From Cordilura impudica (lineage: Eukaryota > Arthropoda > Insecta > Diptera > Scathophagidae), in assembly GCA_963682025.1 (NCBI GenBank), contig OY821518.1, positions 143,072,529-143,136,528 on the forward strand: 64,000 nt of DNA. Reading direction: 5' to 3'. Positions 20,268-31,345 of the stretch are shown in pieces. Under the pieces are notes generated by a model. The model worked only from the letters and a program-made list of their open reading frames with translations, made no database searches and had not been told where the DNA came from. Made by a program: the position numbers and the translations under genes. Position 1 is the first letter of the stretch, and the number at the start of each line of letters is the position of its first letter.

Positions 20268-20513
20268 TATACCATATATAGATTTGTTTTGCCAACTATA
20301 TATATATATATATATATATGTATATACCAAATAACAATTGCGACATCAGAATCGCATGTGCTAACTTTCATCATGGCCGAATTTCATCATGGCCCAAACA
20401 TGATAGCTTTAGATTTTGAGGAATAGTCAAAAAATAATCACACGTCCATCGCAAAACACGTCCAGAGTAGTTAATGTTACTTTCAAGTACATCAGAGAAG
20501 ACACGACTTCAAT
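19590..20513. repeat. TA-rich hairpin with 250-bp inverted arms
   Basis: Arms 19666-19915 and 20265-20513 are exact or near-exact inverses with no register slip (axis at about 20089.5). The spacer of about 350 bp is mostly (TA)n and holds two further direct copies of GTCGCAATTGTTATTTGG plus TTGGCAAAACAAATC. More copies of TTGGCAAAACAAATC lie at 19589 and 19629, outside the left arm. The long open frames here are only Ile-Tyr translations of (TA)n and do not encode a protein. Confidence 0.85.
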
Positions 20514-22799
20514 ACACAGCAACAACCGCCTTATGCGATGCAATGACGAATGACGATTTACAGCTTTCAATCCATCAAATTTTTCTAGAAAACAGTTCTA
20601 AATTTCGCAATTCAAAGAACTTTATTATTTTCTTACCGCTTTTAATTTTATTTTCATAAAATGTTGCTGGTTTAACATGTTTTTCTTTTTTTTTAAATTT
20701 ACAATACTTTCCAATTATCTGGCAACCAAGTGCTAAACATATTGTTTACATGTCGTGTTTATATGAGACATTTTTTTCCATTTAACTGCAGATTACAAAA
20801 AATTTGATAATATTGTATACAATTTTATATATATGCTTTCTGAGAACTTCATGTAAAAAAAATCTAAATTACTTTTGATATTTTCATACCAGTTTATTTT
20901 TGCGTTTATATTTAATCAATTGTTGTCGAGGTATTCGCGTTTTTCATGATTATAAGATTTATTCTCTAATATATAATATTGGAACGATTGATATCGTCGC
21001 TATCAGCCCAAATGGACTCAACGTGAAATGAAGATTAATCAAACTTTGGCTATATTAGCTCGCTTTGGTACATTTAAGGGCAATATTACGATTTTTTGCA
21101 TAATATTGTGTAACAATATGAGATATATTACGAGACATAATGCATGGAAACGGATCAGGAAGTCAACAATATATTCAAAAATCCAAAACAAAGCCGTTTT
21201 TAAACCAATCACAATGAGAGTGTTTGATATATTCGTATTTGGCGGGAAAGTGAAAGCTTTTTTTTATCATTTCTTTCATATTACTCAATTTCCTCAAAAA
21301 GCTTTGATTTTTAATTTTTTTTACACTTTGGTGTGGAATAAAATGTATACTCATTTTAGAAACCATTAAATTAGCTGCAATCTGCAGCAAAAATTTTTCT
21401 GTAGCCGCTTCTCTGCGATCAGTGCAATATTCAACGTATAACTGTAAGGTTGGTAAATGAAAAACGGGAGTTATTAATTAAGTGCGCTTAAAAAATAAAA
21501 ATAAAATAAAGAGTGGAAAAATACTCATAAGCAAAGAAATATATACAAAAAACATTTCATATTCTCACCACCTCTTGCTGTTTTGTTGTCGTGGTTTATT
21601 TATTATATTTTCTTTCCACTTGGTATATTCATCATTATTCATGTTTGAACTTTCCCGTACATATGTATGTATATACCGTGATACCTTGTAATTACGTACG
21701 TAACATATTGTGTTTCAAGAAAACGCGTAAGAATATAGATTTTAACTATTTTATTTCCTATTAGTTTGTTAATAAACAAACTAAATTGAATGTCAATTTG
21801 TGCTTTGTAAACAAATTTATTTTTTTTTTATCAACAAACCATTTTTCTTTTCTTACCATCTATGTACATATGTAATTGAATTTGACAAGGAATTAATTAA
21901 AATCAATTAAAAGCAACAAAAATAAAGCATTTCTAGTGTTTATACTACGTACGTACATCAGTTATTCAATGCGATTTTATTGAAGTGATATTTTACGGTT
22001 TGAAATGATTGGTGTTTTCGTAATTATCGCGTGTGAATAAAAAATAAATTACCCCCTTACGTTCTCTTAATGTCGACATCTTACCGGTCCGGTCAATCTT
22101 TTATTGTGAATAAAGTTGTTGACATATAAAATTATAAATAATTGCAATCGAGTATCACAACAGAATCAAATAAATAAGAAGTTAAAGATAAAGAAAATAA
22201 AAACTAAACAAAAAAGGTAAAAGTCTATAATAAACAAATTGATTAAATAATATATTAAAAAACAATTATTGATTCGCCTGCTTATAACACAATGCACAAC
22301 AAATATTTAACTCTTTTTTTTGTCCATCGAAAAAAGTTGTTAAATTTTTGGTTATGGATTTACATTTGCGTGTAACGAATTATAACGAACATAAAAAATT
22401 GTGTTGAAATATTCAGAGATGGTCAATTAAATGCATTCTGTGTTTTACCTTTCAGTTTATCTTTTCTCAAACATTAAATTTTTTTAACGGGAATAAAAAA
22501 GTTTTTTGGTCAGTATTCTCACAGCTCCTTTCAAAATAAAATAAAAATAAAATAAATATTTTATTAACTATGTACATATGGTATGTACATTAGCGTGACT
22601 TTTGTAGTAATACGGGGAATATAAAAATAAATATTCGACTGTTTAGAAGCGCACTTTATAAACTATTCAAAACTAAGATGTAGATCAAAATTATACAATG
22701 AAAATTTTATAATTTTTTCCCCTTAATAAAAAATACATTTTCAGTCCAATTTATCGAAAAAGATTTATTTTTTTAAACTCTTTCTTTTGACTCATACTC
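20514..22799. other. Unassigned AT-rich stretch
   Basis: About 2.3 kb with short, unconvincing open frames (such as 21028-21369 +) that match nothing I know. TACGTACGTA-like and ACATATGTA runs are common. I see no transposon ends, tRNA gene or splice-flanked exon. Confidence 0.4.
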
Positions 22800-23230
22800 T
22801 CTGTCTGTCTGTCTGTCTGTCGTGGGTCAACCCCATTTTCCCTTATCCAATTGATCTGAAACTTACCAATAGTCTTGTTGTGACTACAGATTAATGTTGG
22901 TGTCATTTCCCCTCATCCGATCGATCTGACACTTGGTCGATATATTTGCTTTAAAGAAAGATTAACTTCGACATAGTCACGCATAGTCACACACAGTCAC
23001 GGAGTGATTTAAAACCAATTTCCCCTTATCCGATCGATCTGAAACTTGGTCGATAGACTTGCTGTGAAAAAGATTAACTTTGACATAGTCACACATAGTC
23101 ACGCATAGTCACGGAGTGATTTGAACCCCATTTCCCTTCATCCTATCAATCTGAAACTTGGTCCACACACTTGTTGTCACCAAATATTAACTTAAATATA
23201 GCCACGTACAGTCACGGAGTGATTTAAATA
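22800..23230 (+). repeat. Minisatellite of about 110-120 bp units
   Basis: It opens with (CTGT)n at 22800-22820. About four diverged units follow. Each has CCCTTATCCGATCGATC or a close form, then GAAACTTGGTCGATA, then AGATTAAC, then one to three AGTCACGCAT-type repeats, and ends GTCACGGAGTGATTT. No open frame spans it. The (CTGT)n head recalls family C (see 61947). Confidence 0.75.
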
Positions 23231-23397
23231 TGCATAAGGAAAGAAAGAGTTTTAATAAAAACTTTGTTTTTATGGGTTAGATTATTACGAAATACACTGC
23301 CATACACCTGAGAGACCTTTCATTTTTTTTTTTGTGTATGTTTTCAATGTTCAGCTCATCAATAGAAATCGCTTGAAGTGTATTACTAAAAGGTGAC

Positions 23398-23760
23398 CCA
23401 ATAAGTGTGCACTATTTAACTTAAAAGTAATACGCATTTTTTTTTTTGAGCGAAATTTTCGATACCATTTTCATAAAGATATGGCTCTATCTCATCGATG
23501 TTTCATTGCATCTCGGCCTTGATGTATTGTTTGCGGTTTATTCACATAGACCTGAGATTTAAAGTAATCTCAAAGAACGAAATCGTACGGCGTTAAATCA
23601 CTCAATCTTGGCGGCCAATTGACATCGGAATTTGGGAGATGATTCGGTCTGAAAATAGTTGCTCCAATAAATCGATTGTTTCCTGCGCGGTGTGGCACTT
23701 AGCGACGTCCTGCTGAAACCGCGCGTAAGAACTAAGTTTTATCTGAAAAATTGCATTATT
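23398..23760 (-). pseudogene. Mariner/IS630-type transposase relic
   Basis: On the minus strand the block WPPRLSDLTPYDF lies at about 23590-23630, preceded by FRPNHLPNSDVN and followed by YVNKPQTIHQGRD with stops. These match the C-terminal end of the DDE domain in a family of mariner-like transposases common in insects (WPPRSCDLTPLDYF form). An outer end GGTGACCCAATAAGTGTG at 23392 may be the terminus. The rest of the transposase is lost. Confidence 0.65.
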
Positions 23761-24156
23761 TTTCTATAAGGAATCATACAATGTCTTGAAATCATGAAAA
23801 TGATGAGATATTACAAAAAAACTGTTTTAAATTATTCTTGATTAAAAATCTTGCCAATTTTAGTTTTCCCTTATATTACGAGTAGTAAAATGTTCACATA
23901 TTCCCCTTTAAAACAAGTAAATTATCAAATATTTTTAAGAATAAGTCAAAGTCAGTCTATGCGTACTAAAAAATATAACCTACACTAATAGTTTTTGAAA
24001 AGTCTTAAGTTCTGAGGTATGATGAACATAAAACATGAATGATGAACATAAAATAAATTTAAATAAGATTTGCTGATATATACTTAATTTATATACTAAA
24101 TTTCATCGAAATATATCTTTGTATAGATGCGAACTTCAGTTTGCGTACCAGTTTTA
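23761..24156. other. Unassigned AT-rich stretch
   Basis: No gene or repeat is recognised. GATGAACATAAAA is doubled near 24020-24050. Confidence 0.35.
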
Positions 24157-24310
24157 CATATCGTCGCTGCTCCGACGTGATGGGTTATGTGACTTTTTTT
24201 TTTATTGCACCATTTGAAACCTTTAGTGGTCTTACTTCTGCCCATAAAACCGTTAAAAGATATCTTGATCGGTTCAGAAGTTACCAAAACGGCTATTTGT
24301 AAACAGCAAT
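24157..24310 (+). repeat. Repeat family D fragment
   Basis: TATCGTCGCTGCTCCGACG then TGATGGGTTATGTG is repeated in inverse orientation at 31306-31340. Both copies also have ACCAAAACGGCTAT within about 300 bp. It is probably part of a dispersed element of about 300 bp and encodes nothing recognisable. Confidence 0.5.
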
Positions 24311-24816
24311 AAAATGTTCCAACAAAAAAGATTGTGTGTAAAACACCACATAACTATTTTGGATCATAATGGAATTTAGCAAACTTTGCCTTCGATTTTC
24401 TGTCAAAAAAACTTGTTCGTCTAAGAAACCTTTTTATTTTCTTTCAAATATGTACAAAACATGGTAGTATGAATATGGGCCCCAGGAAAATGGGCCCCAA
24501 AAAAAAAAAATTTTGAAAATGAGCCCCAAAAAAATGTATGAAAAACAACAACACGAAATTTTGGGATCTGTTTTCCTATTTTGGGGTCGTTTTTCATTTC
24601 TTCATGTGGGGTGCATTTTCGTAATGAAAATGGACCCCAAACAAGAAAATGAAAAAGGGCCCCAAATAATTTTTGGGGCCCAATATCATATATTGGTGGG
24701 GCCTTACTTCATATTTTGGGGTTCATTTTCATTTTTTTTAAATAAACTTTTATAAACTTCCATGATGTAAAAAAATCGAATATTTTCTTTTTTGAATTCA
24801 GTTTTATTTAGTAACG

Positions 24817-25247
24817 TCAGTCAAATTGGGTTGAAATGTGTTTGTTACATCCAATAATCAGTAGTCCGAAAATAATCTCTATTGGACAATTCTTTGTCAT
24901 AGGCCCAATATAGAGCTGCTTCCCGATCTTCACTTAAATCTATCGAAAAACAAAAAATATTGCACAGATTTTTCTCAAATTTGGTTTGTATATATTTTTT
25001 CAAAATATAAGTGACTTTACCAAATATGGTCAGGATCGGTCCATTTTTCGACCTATTCCCCATATAAATATAGCATCCCATATGAACTTTCTCATATCCG
25101 AAGGCAACACAACTAATAATGCCACTCAAATTTGGTTTATGCTTATTTTCTTTTCCTATTAGTTGGACTTAAGAGATACGGTCTCTAAATGCATGGTATA
25201 GGGTATCGTATAGTCGGGCTTGACCGACTATAACGTTCTTGCTTGTT
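24817..25247 (+). repeat. Repeat family A, 5'-truncated copy
   Basis: It matches the second half of the 5639-6395 copy: TTGTTACATCCAATAATC, GAGCTGCTTCCCGATC, GATCGGTCCATTTTTCG, then the family A end (AACGTTCTTGCTTG). Confidence 0.75.
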
Positions 25248-25398
25248 TTAAAAATGTAACAAAAAAATATATTTATAAAAAATATTTTGTTTGCAAAAAA
25301 AGAAAAATTAATTCCTTAATTAAATTTTTTAAGACTTTCTTTTAAATTTTATAAAAATGATTCAATTCCTGTATAATTTTAGTGAGCCGGACTACTTT

Positions 25399-26155
25399 TT
25401 TACGGTGGCGTGATATAACGTCTAAGGACATAATGTCTATAGACACTATGACACTCAGAATTCTGAAATATTGATTTGATGCAATGGAAATAATAACAAT
25501 TCATTTTGTTATGGATGGAATACAAATAATAACAATTTATTGAAATTTTTTTAAACTTTAATACACTTTAGAGCAAATAATAACAATTTAGTAGAATATT
25601 TTTATAAATGGAATACAAATAATAGCAATTTATTGAAATATTTTTTAATTTGTTTCAACAATGCAATAAGGACAAAGCAAAGGCGAATTGTTACTTTGAG
25701 ATTTTTTATCCAAAATATCCAAACAGCTTGAGCAAATTTTGAAATGTTTGCAGGGAAAAGACATTTTTTTATTCTTGTGACGTACGCAGGAAAACTTTAT
25801 TCAGCGAAGCCACCTGCCGCGTCCTACTGGAGGAGAAAACCTTTAAGCGCGGCCGCAGGCCGCCACGCGGAAAAACTTTTGTATGCGAAGCCAGATTTCA
25901 ATACTTAACTTTAGTGTCTCCGGGAAGACATTACAGAATGTTATTATTATTATTAATATTATTCCCTTTTGCGGAATGTTTACATCTAATTTAAACATTT
26001 TGTAAAAGGGAAAATAACGGCACTTTTACCACGTTTACAAGATTTGAAATGCTTTAGACATTATGTCACTCGTAAAAGTGCCATAATGTGCCATAATGTC
26101 ACTCGTAAAAGTGCCATAATGTCTGTAGACGTTATGTCATGCCACCGTTTTTTAC
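25399..26155. mobile_element. MITE with ACGGTGGC ends carrying a RING-finger fragment
   Basis: Left end ACGGTGGCGTGATATAAC, right end its inverse GTTATGTCATGCCACCGT. TTTTTTA lies outside both ends if CGGTGG is taken as the terminus. Sub-terminal AGACATTATG/CACTCGTAAAAGTGCC blocks repeat near the right end. A GC-rich patch (GCGCGGCCGCAGGCCGCC, near 25848) stands out from the AT-rich surroundings. The minus strand encodes a RING-like fragment at 25645-25764. Confidence 0.7.
25645..25764 (-). CDS. Short RING-finger-like ORF inside a MITE
   Basis: A 39-codon frame from ATG at 25764 to TAA at 25645-25647. It reads MSFPCKHFKICSSC near its start and LLCPYC near its end. The C-x-H-x3-C-x2-C then CPxC spacing is the second half of a C3HC4 RING finger, as at the C-terminus of IAP-type and other E3 ubiquitin ligases. 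The first two zinc ligands are missing, so it is a partial domain. It may be the last exon of a captured host gene or of the element's lost autonomous parent. The region upstream is GC-rich but broken. Whether it is ever made is unknown. Confidence 0.45.
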   Translation of the reverse strand: MSFPCKHFKICSSCLDILDKKSQSNNSPLLCPYCIVETN

Positions 26156-26725
26156 TCTTTCCTGAATCATTTAAGTCAAGCGGTTAAATTTTTAAAACCA
26201 CATTACGACATCTCATTGCAATTTTTTCGTTTAAAAATTAAAAAAAATATTTTTGTATAACAAATGTCACATTGTTTTACAAATCTTTATTTTCAATTTA
26301 AATACTACTTCCAAGCATATAAAAAAAATTTGAAGAAATGCAATTCTTTTATATTTAAGTGAGCCGACCAAATTTTTCACTAATTCTTCAGACAAAACAA
26401 GTTAATCAACAAAACAAGTGAAGAAAATTGGGGTTCGTTTTCATATTTTGGGGTCCATTTTCATATACTTCATCGTACCGCAACCTTTAAATGAAAATGA
26501 GCCCCAAATAGTGTTTATGCAAATGAGCCCTAGAATAGTTTAGGGCTCGTTTTCATTCGTGGTTTGGGGCCCTGGTTCATTTTTTGGGGCTCATTTTCAT
26601 TTCTAGAAATGGGGTCGATTTTCATTATGAAAATGAACTCCAAATTTGGGGCCCACTTTCATTTTTTACTTTGGGGTCCATTTTTCTGGGGCCCATATTC
26701 ATAGCGCCACAAAACATAATAAAAT

Positions 26726-27058
26726 TTGTCTAATAAAATCGCATATTTCCTGCACCGATTTTTAAAGCAACCGAATTTAATTATAATAAAAGGTAAACTT
26801 CAGATTTTAATGAAAGTTCTTATACCATTAGTTTTATTTTACAACAGAACTATGGAAGATCAACTGAAAAATGAGCCAAATAAAATTTTGAATGAAGAAA
26901 CGGGAGTTTTTGAAGTAATAAACGAAAGTGACGAATATGAGTACGAGAATGAAGCGACGCTAAAAACTGAAAGAAAAAAGAAAAACAAGCAACAAAGACT
27001 ATTGGGCAAAAAATATGGAGGAAAAAGGTCCAGGGCTATAAACGATGTGCTCACATAG
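26726..27058 (+). pseudogene. N-terminal part of the transposase-like gene
   Basis: An open frame whose likely real start is the internal ATG at 26852 (MEDQLKNEPNKILNEETG). It is acidic first, then strongly basic (KTERKKKNKQQRLLGKKYGG), as at the N-terminus of the protein family encoded just downstream. It ends at a stop at 27056-27058. In another frame the sequence goes on (IAEKKSERSFLCGDY), so an indel separates it from 27124-28179. Confidence 0.5.
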
Positions 27059-27123
27059 CGGAGAAGAAATCAGAAAGAAGTTTTCTCTGTGGTGACTATT
27101 GACTATTAACTATTGACCATTTT

Positions 27124-28179
27124 TTGAGTTTACCCTCATGGGATGCTAAAAAAGTGTACGTAAAAAATTTAGTACAATTACGTAGTAGTCCTATTCGGAG
27201 ACGATCAACGTCAAAAAACATTAAAAAGAAACGCCAATTTGATTGCTACGTTCCATGTAGAGATGGGACACGAGTAAGAGTATGTAAAGATTTTTTTTAC
27301 AAAAGTATTTGTGAAACATGGTTTAAAGTAAGTAATAAACAAGTGGCATGTAGTGATATAACATCGGAAAAATCTGACTCCGTGCTTAAATGGTTGGATA
27401 CAATTCCCAAAGTTCCGAGCCATTACTGTAGATCCAATACAAAACGAATTTACGTAGAAGATCAATTTAAGTCCAAAACTAATATGCAAAAGATATATGC
27501 TGAATGGTGCAAAAATAACAACGAAGCTCCAGCAATGCGAAAGAAATTTTGTAAAGTTTTAGAAGAACAGAAGATTTCCATTTTCAAACCGAGAAAGGAT
27601 CAATGCGATGTATGCGTTGGTCATACAGATGGCAACGTTAATGAAGAAGAATTCATTTTACATAAAACAAAAAAATATGAAGCAAGAACTGCTAAACAGT
27701 TTGCTGTTGCTAATATGTCGCCAGAGATAATGGTAGTTACAATGGATATGCAAAGTGTTTTGCTATGCCCAAAGTTGCAAGTGTCCGTGCAATATTATAA
27801 ATCAAAGTTAGCAGTCCATAATTTCACATTTTACGTATGGCATGAAGGCGAAGGAGGAGTCACGGCCAACAATATTACTAGTTGCATAATTGATTTCTTA
27901 AATGAACATTGCCTAATGTACACCAAAGTTGTGTTAATATCCGATGGGTGTGCATACCAAAATAAAAATAAGATTCTTTCGAGCGCTTTGTCAATAAACT
28001 CAGAAACAGGTATAATAATAGAACAGTTGATTTTGGAAAAAGGACATACAATGATGGAGGTGGAAAGTATTCACTCAACACTAGAAAGAACATTTAACCC
28101 TCCAATATATACTCCAATGGATTACATAAGCCGCATGCGACAGGCAAGGCCATCTCAGCCATATATGTCAATTATTTAG
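27124..28179 (+). pseudogene. Transposase-like protein (Sola-like), main coding block
   Basis: A 351-codon block, followed by frame changes and then by a hAT-type insertion. It begins with a basic stretch and a Cys/His-containing region (CDVCVGHTDG). The core shows TMDMQSVLLCPKL, YYKSKLAVHNFTFYVWHEGEGG, NITSCIIDFL, ISDGCAYQNKNK and EKGHTMMEVESIHS. These D, E and QNKN blocks recur in transposase-like proteins scattered over invertebrate genomes, which I tentatively link to the Sola superfamily. The last block (LYETPPKIEESK) is joined, across the insertion, to SLQSLKTYMHKDFHAFYDNL at 30675-30740. Stops and shifts near 28179-28330 show it is dead. Confidence 0.6.
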
Positions 28180-28394
28180 AACATTCGTTCTTTAAAAATT
28201 TTGAGCAAGTTCCGGGAAATTTTAAGTCAATAAACCAGTATACATACGTGCAATAACATATGAAGAAAACAAGGCAAAATACAAAATACGTCACTCAGAT
28301 GACTGGAGCATCTTATAACAAAAGAGAAATAAAAAGACTCAAGGTGAAGTAAAACCTTTGTATGAGACGCCACCTAAAATAGAAGAATCTAAAT

Positions 28395-30663
28395 TAGGGT
28401 GGCCCTTCGTTATATGGAGGGAAAAAAAGTGTTCAAACTGTCGGTCTCACCCCCTAGAAATATGCGAATAGCAAAAAAAAACTGAGAAATACAAAGTTTT
28501 GAGCCAATCAAAAAACGTTTAGTCGTGGCGCAAAGCGATTGAAAATTTTAAGTGTGTTTATATGGGTAAAATATGACTTTTTTTCAGATTTTACGAAAAT
28601 TTCGTTCTATAATTTAATTTTTCCGACAAGCTGTTACATAATTCGGGATCAATATTAAATTATCCTTTCAAAAGGCTATAAAACTACAAAATCGTATGAA
28701 ACCTCGCCAAGAAATAGCAAATGCCCCAGACCACTTCTGTGCCAAACAAAACTAGGTCATGAAATTTGATGGCATTTTTTTCAACTTTGAGAAATTGATT
28801 AAAGCCATCATTCTTTTTTGGTCTCTATACTTATAAGTATTCAAATATGAAGTATTGTTTTATTAACACGTTGTTAACCTATTGCGCATTGAGACCGAAA
28901 ATTTGAAATTTTTTTGATAAAATTTTTCAAGTTTGAAAAAATTTTCTTAAACAAAATTTTAAAAAATGAATCTATCACTTTAAGGTTTTATGAAATACAT
29001 GTTGCAGATTAACTATGTGAATTTTTAAGTAAATCCTTCTGCCAGAACTTTTTTGACAAGGATTTTATTTTCGCGGATTTCGACAAAAATTTGATTTTTG
29101 TGAAATATTCTGTAAATGTACTCTTTCTAAATACTTTGTATCAAAAATTCATAATTTTTCTACTTTTAAATGTTATATTTTATCTTAATAGCCTAGGGTT
29201 TCGGAAAAAAATAATATGACTCCATTAACCCTTTTGGAATTGGGGTCACATATGACCCCAAACTAATAAAAGACAATTTATTCAAAAAATTCAAATATTT
29301 TGCAAGTGCTGTCCAATTTTTAGATGCGACACTTAAAATATAATAACCAAATATGTAGAAGTTTCGTTCCAAAAATTTGGGATAAATCCGAGAACGTTAA
29401 CCCATTATTTGCCAAGGCCAGCTTTGGATTTTAAGATATTTTAAAATAAAAATGACCTAAAACGAGTTTTTCTATTAAACTCGTTGATACCACTATTTAG
29501 AATTTAAGATAAATAATTCGGTTAATTTTTATTTAGTTAACCATTCAGTGCTCCTGGGATCAAAATAATCCATTGTGATATATCTTTGTTGCAATTATCT
29601 GCTTATTGCTCGCGAATATAAATTAAAACAACTTTTAACCAATTTTGTTATAAAATTACTTTATGTAATAAAGTAATAGTTGAATTTATTGCTGTCTCAC
29701 CCACCAATTTGGTGGATATTGATACAAAAACGCCAAAAAAAAATTTCAGGTCAATCGGTGAAGATGCCATTACTTATAATGGTTGACATTTTTTGATTTT
29801 TTATAATCGGTCGCTTTATATTATCTTCAATGTCACCTACATGTTTTGAAACTTCTACCATTTTATTTCCCAGTTTTAAATAGTTTATTAAATAAAAGTA
29901 AATTTCAAATATAACAATATATATAAATCAAAGTGAATTTCAAAAAACGTCTTTTTTTTTTAGGCATATGACTTAAGTTGTTTTAATTTATATTCGCGAG
30001 CAATAAGCAGATAATTGCACCAGAGATATATCACAATGGATAATTTTGATCTCAGGAGCACTGAAGGGTTAAATAAATAAAAATTAACCGAATTATTTTC
30101 CTTAAATTCCAAATAGTGGTATCAACGAGTTTAATAGAAAAATTCGTTTTAGGTCATTTTTATTTTAAAATATCTTAAAATCCAAAGCTGGCCTTGGCAA
30201 ATAATGGGTTAGTGTTCTCGGATTTATCCCAAATTTTCGGGACGAAACTTCTACACATTTGGTTATTATATTTTAAGCGTCGCATCTAAAAATTGGACAG
30301 CACTTACAAAATATTTGAATTTTTTTGCATAAATTGTCTTTTATTAGTTTGGGGTCATATGTGACCCCAATTCCAAAAGGGTTAATGGAGTCATATTATT
30401 TTTTTCCGAAACCCTAGGCTATTAAGATAAAATATAACATTTAAAATGATGAATTTTTGATACAAAGTATTTAAAAAGAGTACATTTCACAAAACCTTAA
30501 AGTGATAGATCCTCATATAAACACACTTGAAATTTTCAATCGCTTTGCGCCAACGTTTTCTGATTGGCCCAAAATCTTGTATTTCTCAGTTTTTTTGCTA
30601 TTCGCATATTTCTAGGGGGTGAGACCGACAGTTTGAACACTTTTTTTATTAAGGGCCACCCTA
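28395..30663. mobile_element. hAT-type foldback element (non-autonomous)
   Basis: The ends read TAGGGTGGCCCTT and the inverse AAGGGCCACCCTA. An exact 8-bp target duplication, ATCTAAAT, lies at 28387-28394 and 30664-30671. It fits the hAT pattern nTnnnnAn. The two arms are long inverses of each other (for example GGGGTCACATATGACCCC near 29243 and its inverse near 30352, and AGTGCTCCTGGGATC near 29549 with its inverse near 30055). The left arm has about 450 bp more than the right (28570-28970). Nothing is encoded. It splits the transposase-like gene 27124-30775. Confidence 0.9.
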
Positions 30664-30671
30664 ATCTAAAT

Positions 30672-30775
30672 ACAAGAGTCTGCAATCATTAAAAACATAT
30701 ATGCATAAAGATTTCCATGCATTTTATGATAATCTGCATTACTAATTTTTAGTTAATTATATTCATTACTAATCT
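30672..30775 (+). pseudogene. C-terminal piece of the transposase-like gene
   Basis: Directly after the hAT-type insertion an open stretch reads KSLQSLKTYMHKDFHAFYDN then a stop. It completes the frame that was interrupted at 28394 (PLYETPPKIEES). This C-terminal pattern, ending in H-x-FYxxL, is typical of the family of the protein at 27124. Confidence 0.6.
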
Positions 30776-31039
30776 GTCTGTTATTAATTTTTTATTTTTA
30801 TTATTATAATTACTATTTTATTATTATTTTTGTTATAAATGAAATATTGAATAAAATTTAGTTTTCATATTTTATATCCATATGGCCACTGGTTTAAATC
30901 ATAATAATATGAGTGCATATGATCCATGTAATGTCTTTATGAGATATAGAACGATTAATATAGTTAGTCATAATGAGTACTTAGTGGCCATTTACTTATT
31001 TTTATAATTAATTCCTGGAATTTTATTAAAATTATGAAG
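30776..31039. other. Unassigned AT-rich stretch
   Basis: Mostly TTATTATTTTTA-like sequence. Probably the 3' flank of the transposase-like element. No end repeat was found. Confidence 0.35.
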
Positions 31040-31345
31040 CTAAATTCTATGAACCAAAACGGCTATGTGTAAAAAATACTCCAAATTAAAAAATATTTTT
31101 ATTAGAAATGCTATTAACAAAATGGGTTATGTGTAGTTTTTTGTGTAATTCCTTTACAGCTCCCTAATGACAAGATAATCTGAATTTTTTTATGGCACAT
31201 ATAAAGTAATTGAGATAAGGTTTCTGTAAAACGAGTGGCTTCAAAAAATTTCGCGTAATTAAGAAATAAAACAGTTTTTTTGCTCTCCTCAAAACTTGTA
31301 AGGAAACACATAACCCATCACGTCGGAGCAGCGACGATATACTAA
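31040..31345 (-). repeat. Repeat family D, longer copy
   Basis: It runs from ACCAAAACGGCTATGTG to ACGTCGGAGCAGCGACGATA, with CACATAACCCAT near the right end and ATGGGTTATGTG near the left. It has inserted into a family C repeat, since family C sequence continues at 31346. Confidence 0.5.

Larger units (their letters stand above)
24470..26703. mobile_element. Inverted-repeat element with TATGAATATGGGCCCC ends
   Basis: The left end reads TGAATATGGGCCCCAGG. The right end is its inverse, CTGGGGCCCATATTCA, with TA outside both. About 250-300 bp inside each end are filled with degenerate copies of AAAATGRGCCCCAAA in both orientations. The core holds a family A repeat (24817-25247) and a separate MITE (25399-26155). 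No transposase is seen. The right end lies only about 20 bp before the frame at 26726, but the two need not be related. Confidence 0.75.

Noticed and set aside
19753..20426. Several open frames of 90-180 codons on both strands made of Ile-Tyr repeats
   Set aside because: They are translations of (TA)n with TATATACA variants. The hairpin explains them fully.
22823..23230. Regularly spaced repeats that recall a CRISPR array
   Set aside because: The units are 110-120 bp, diverged and without unique spacers, in an insect genome. It is a minisatellite.
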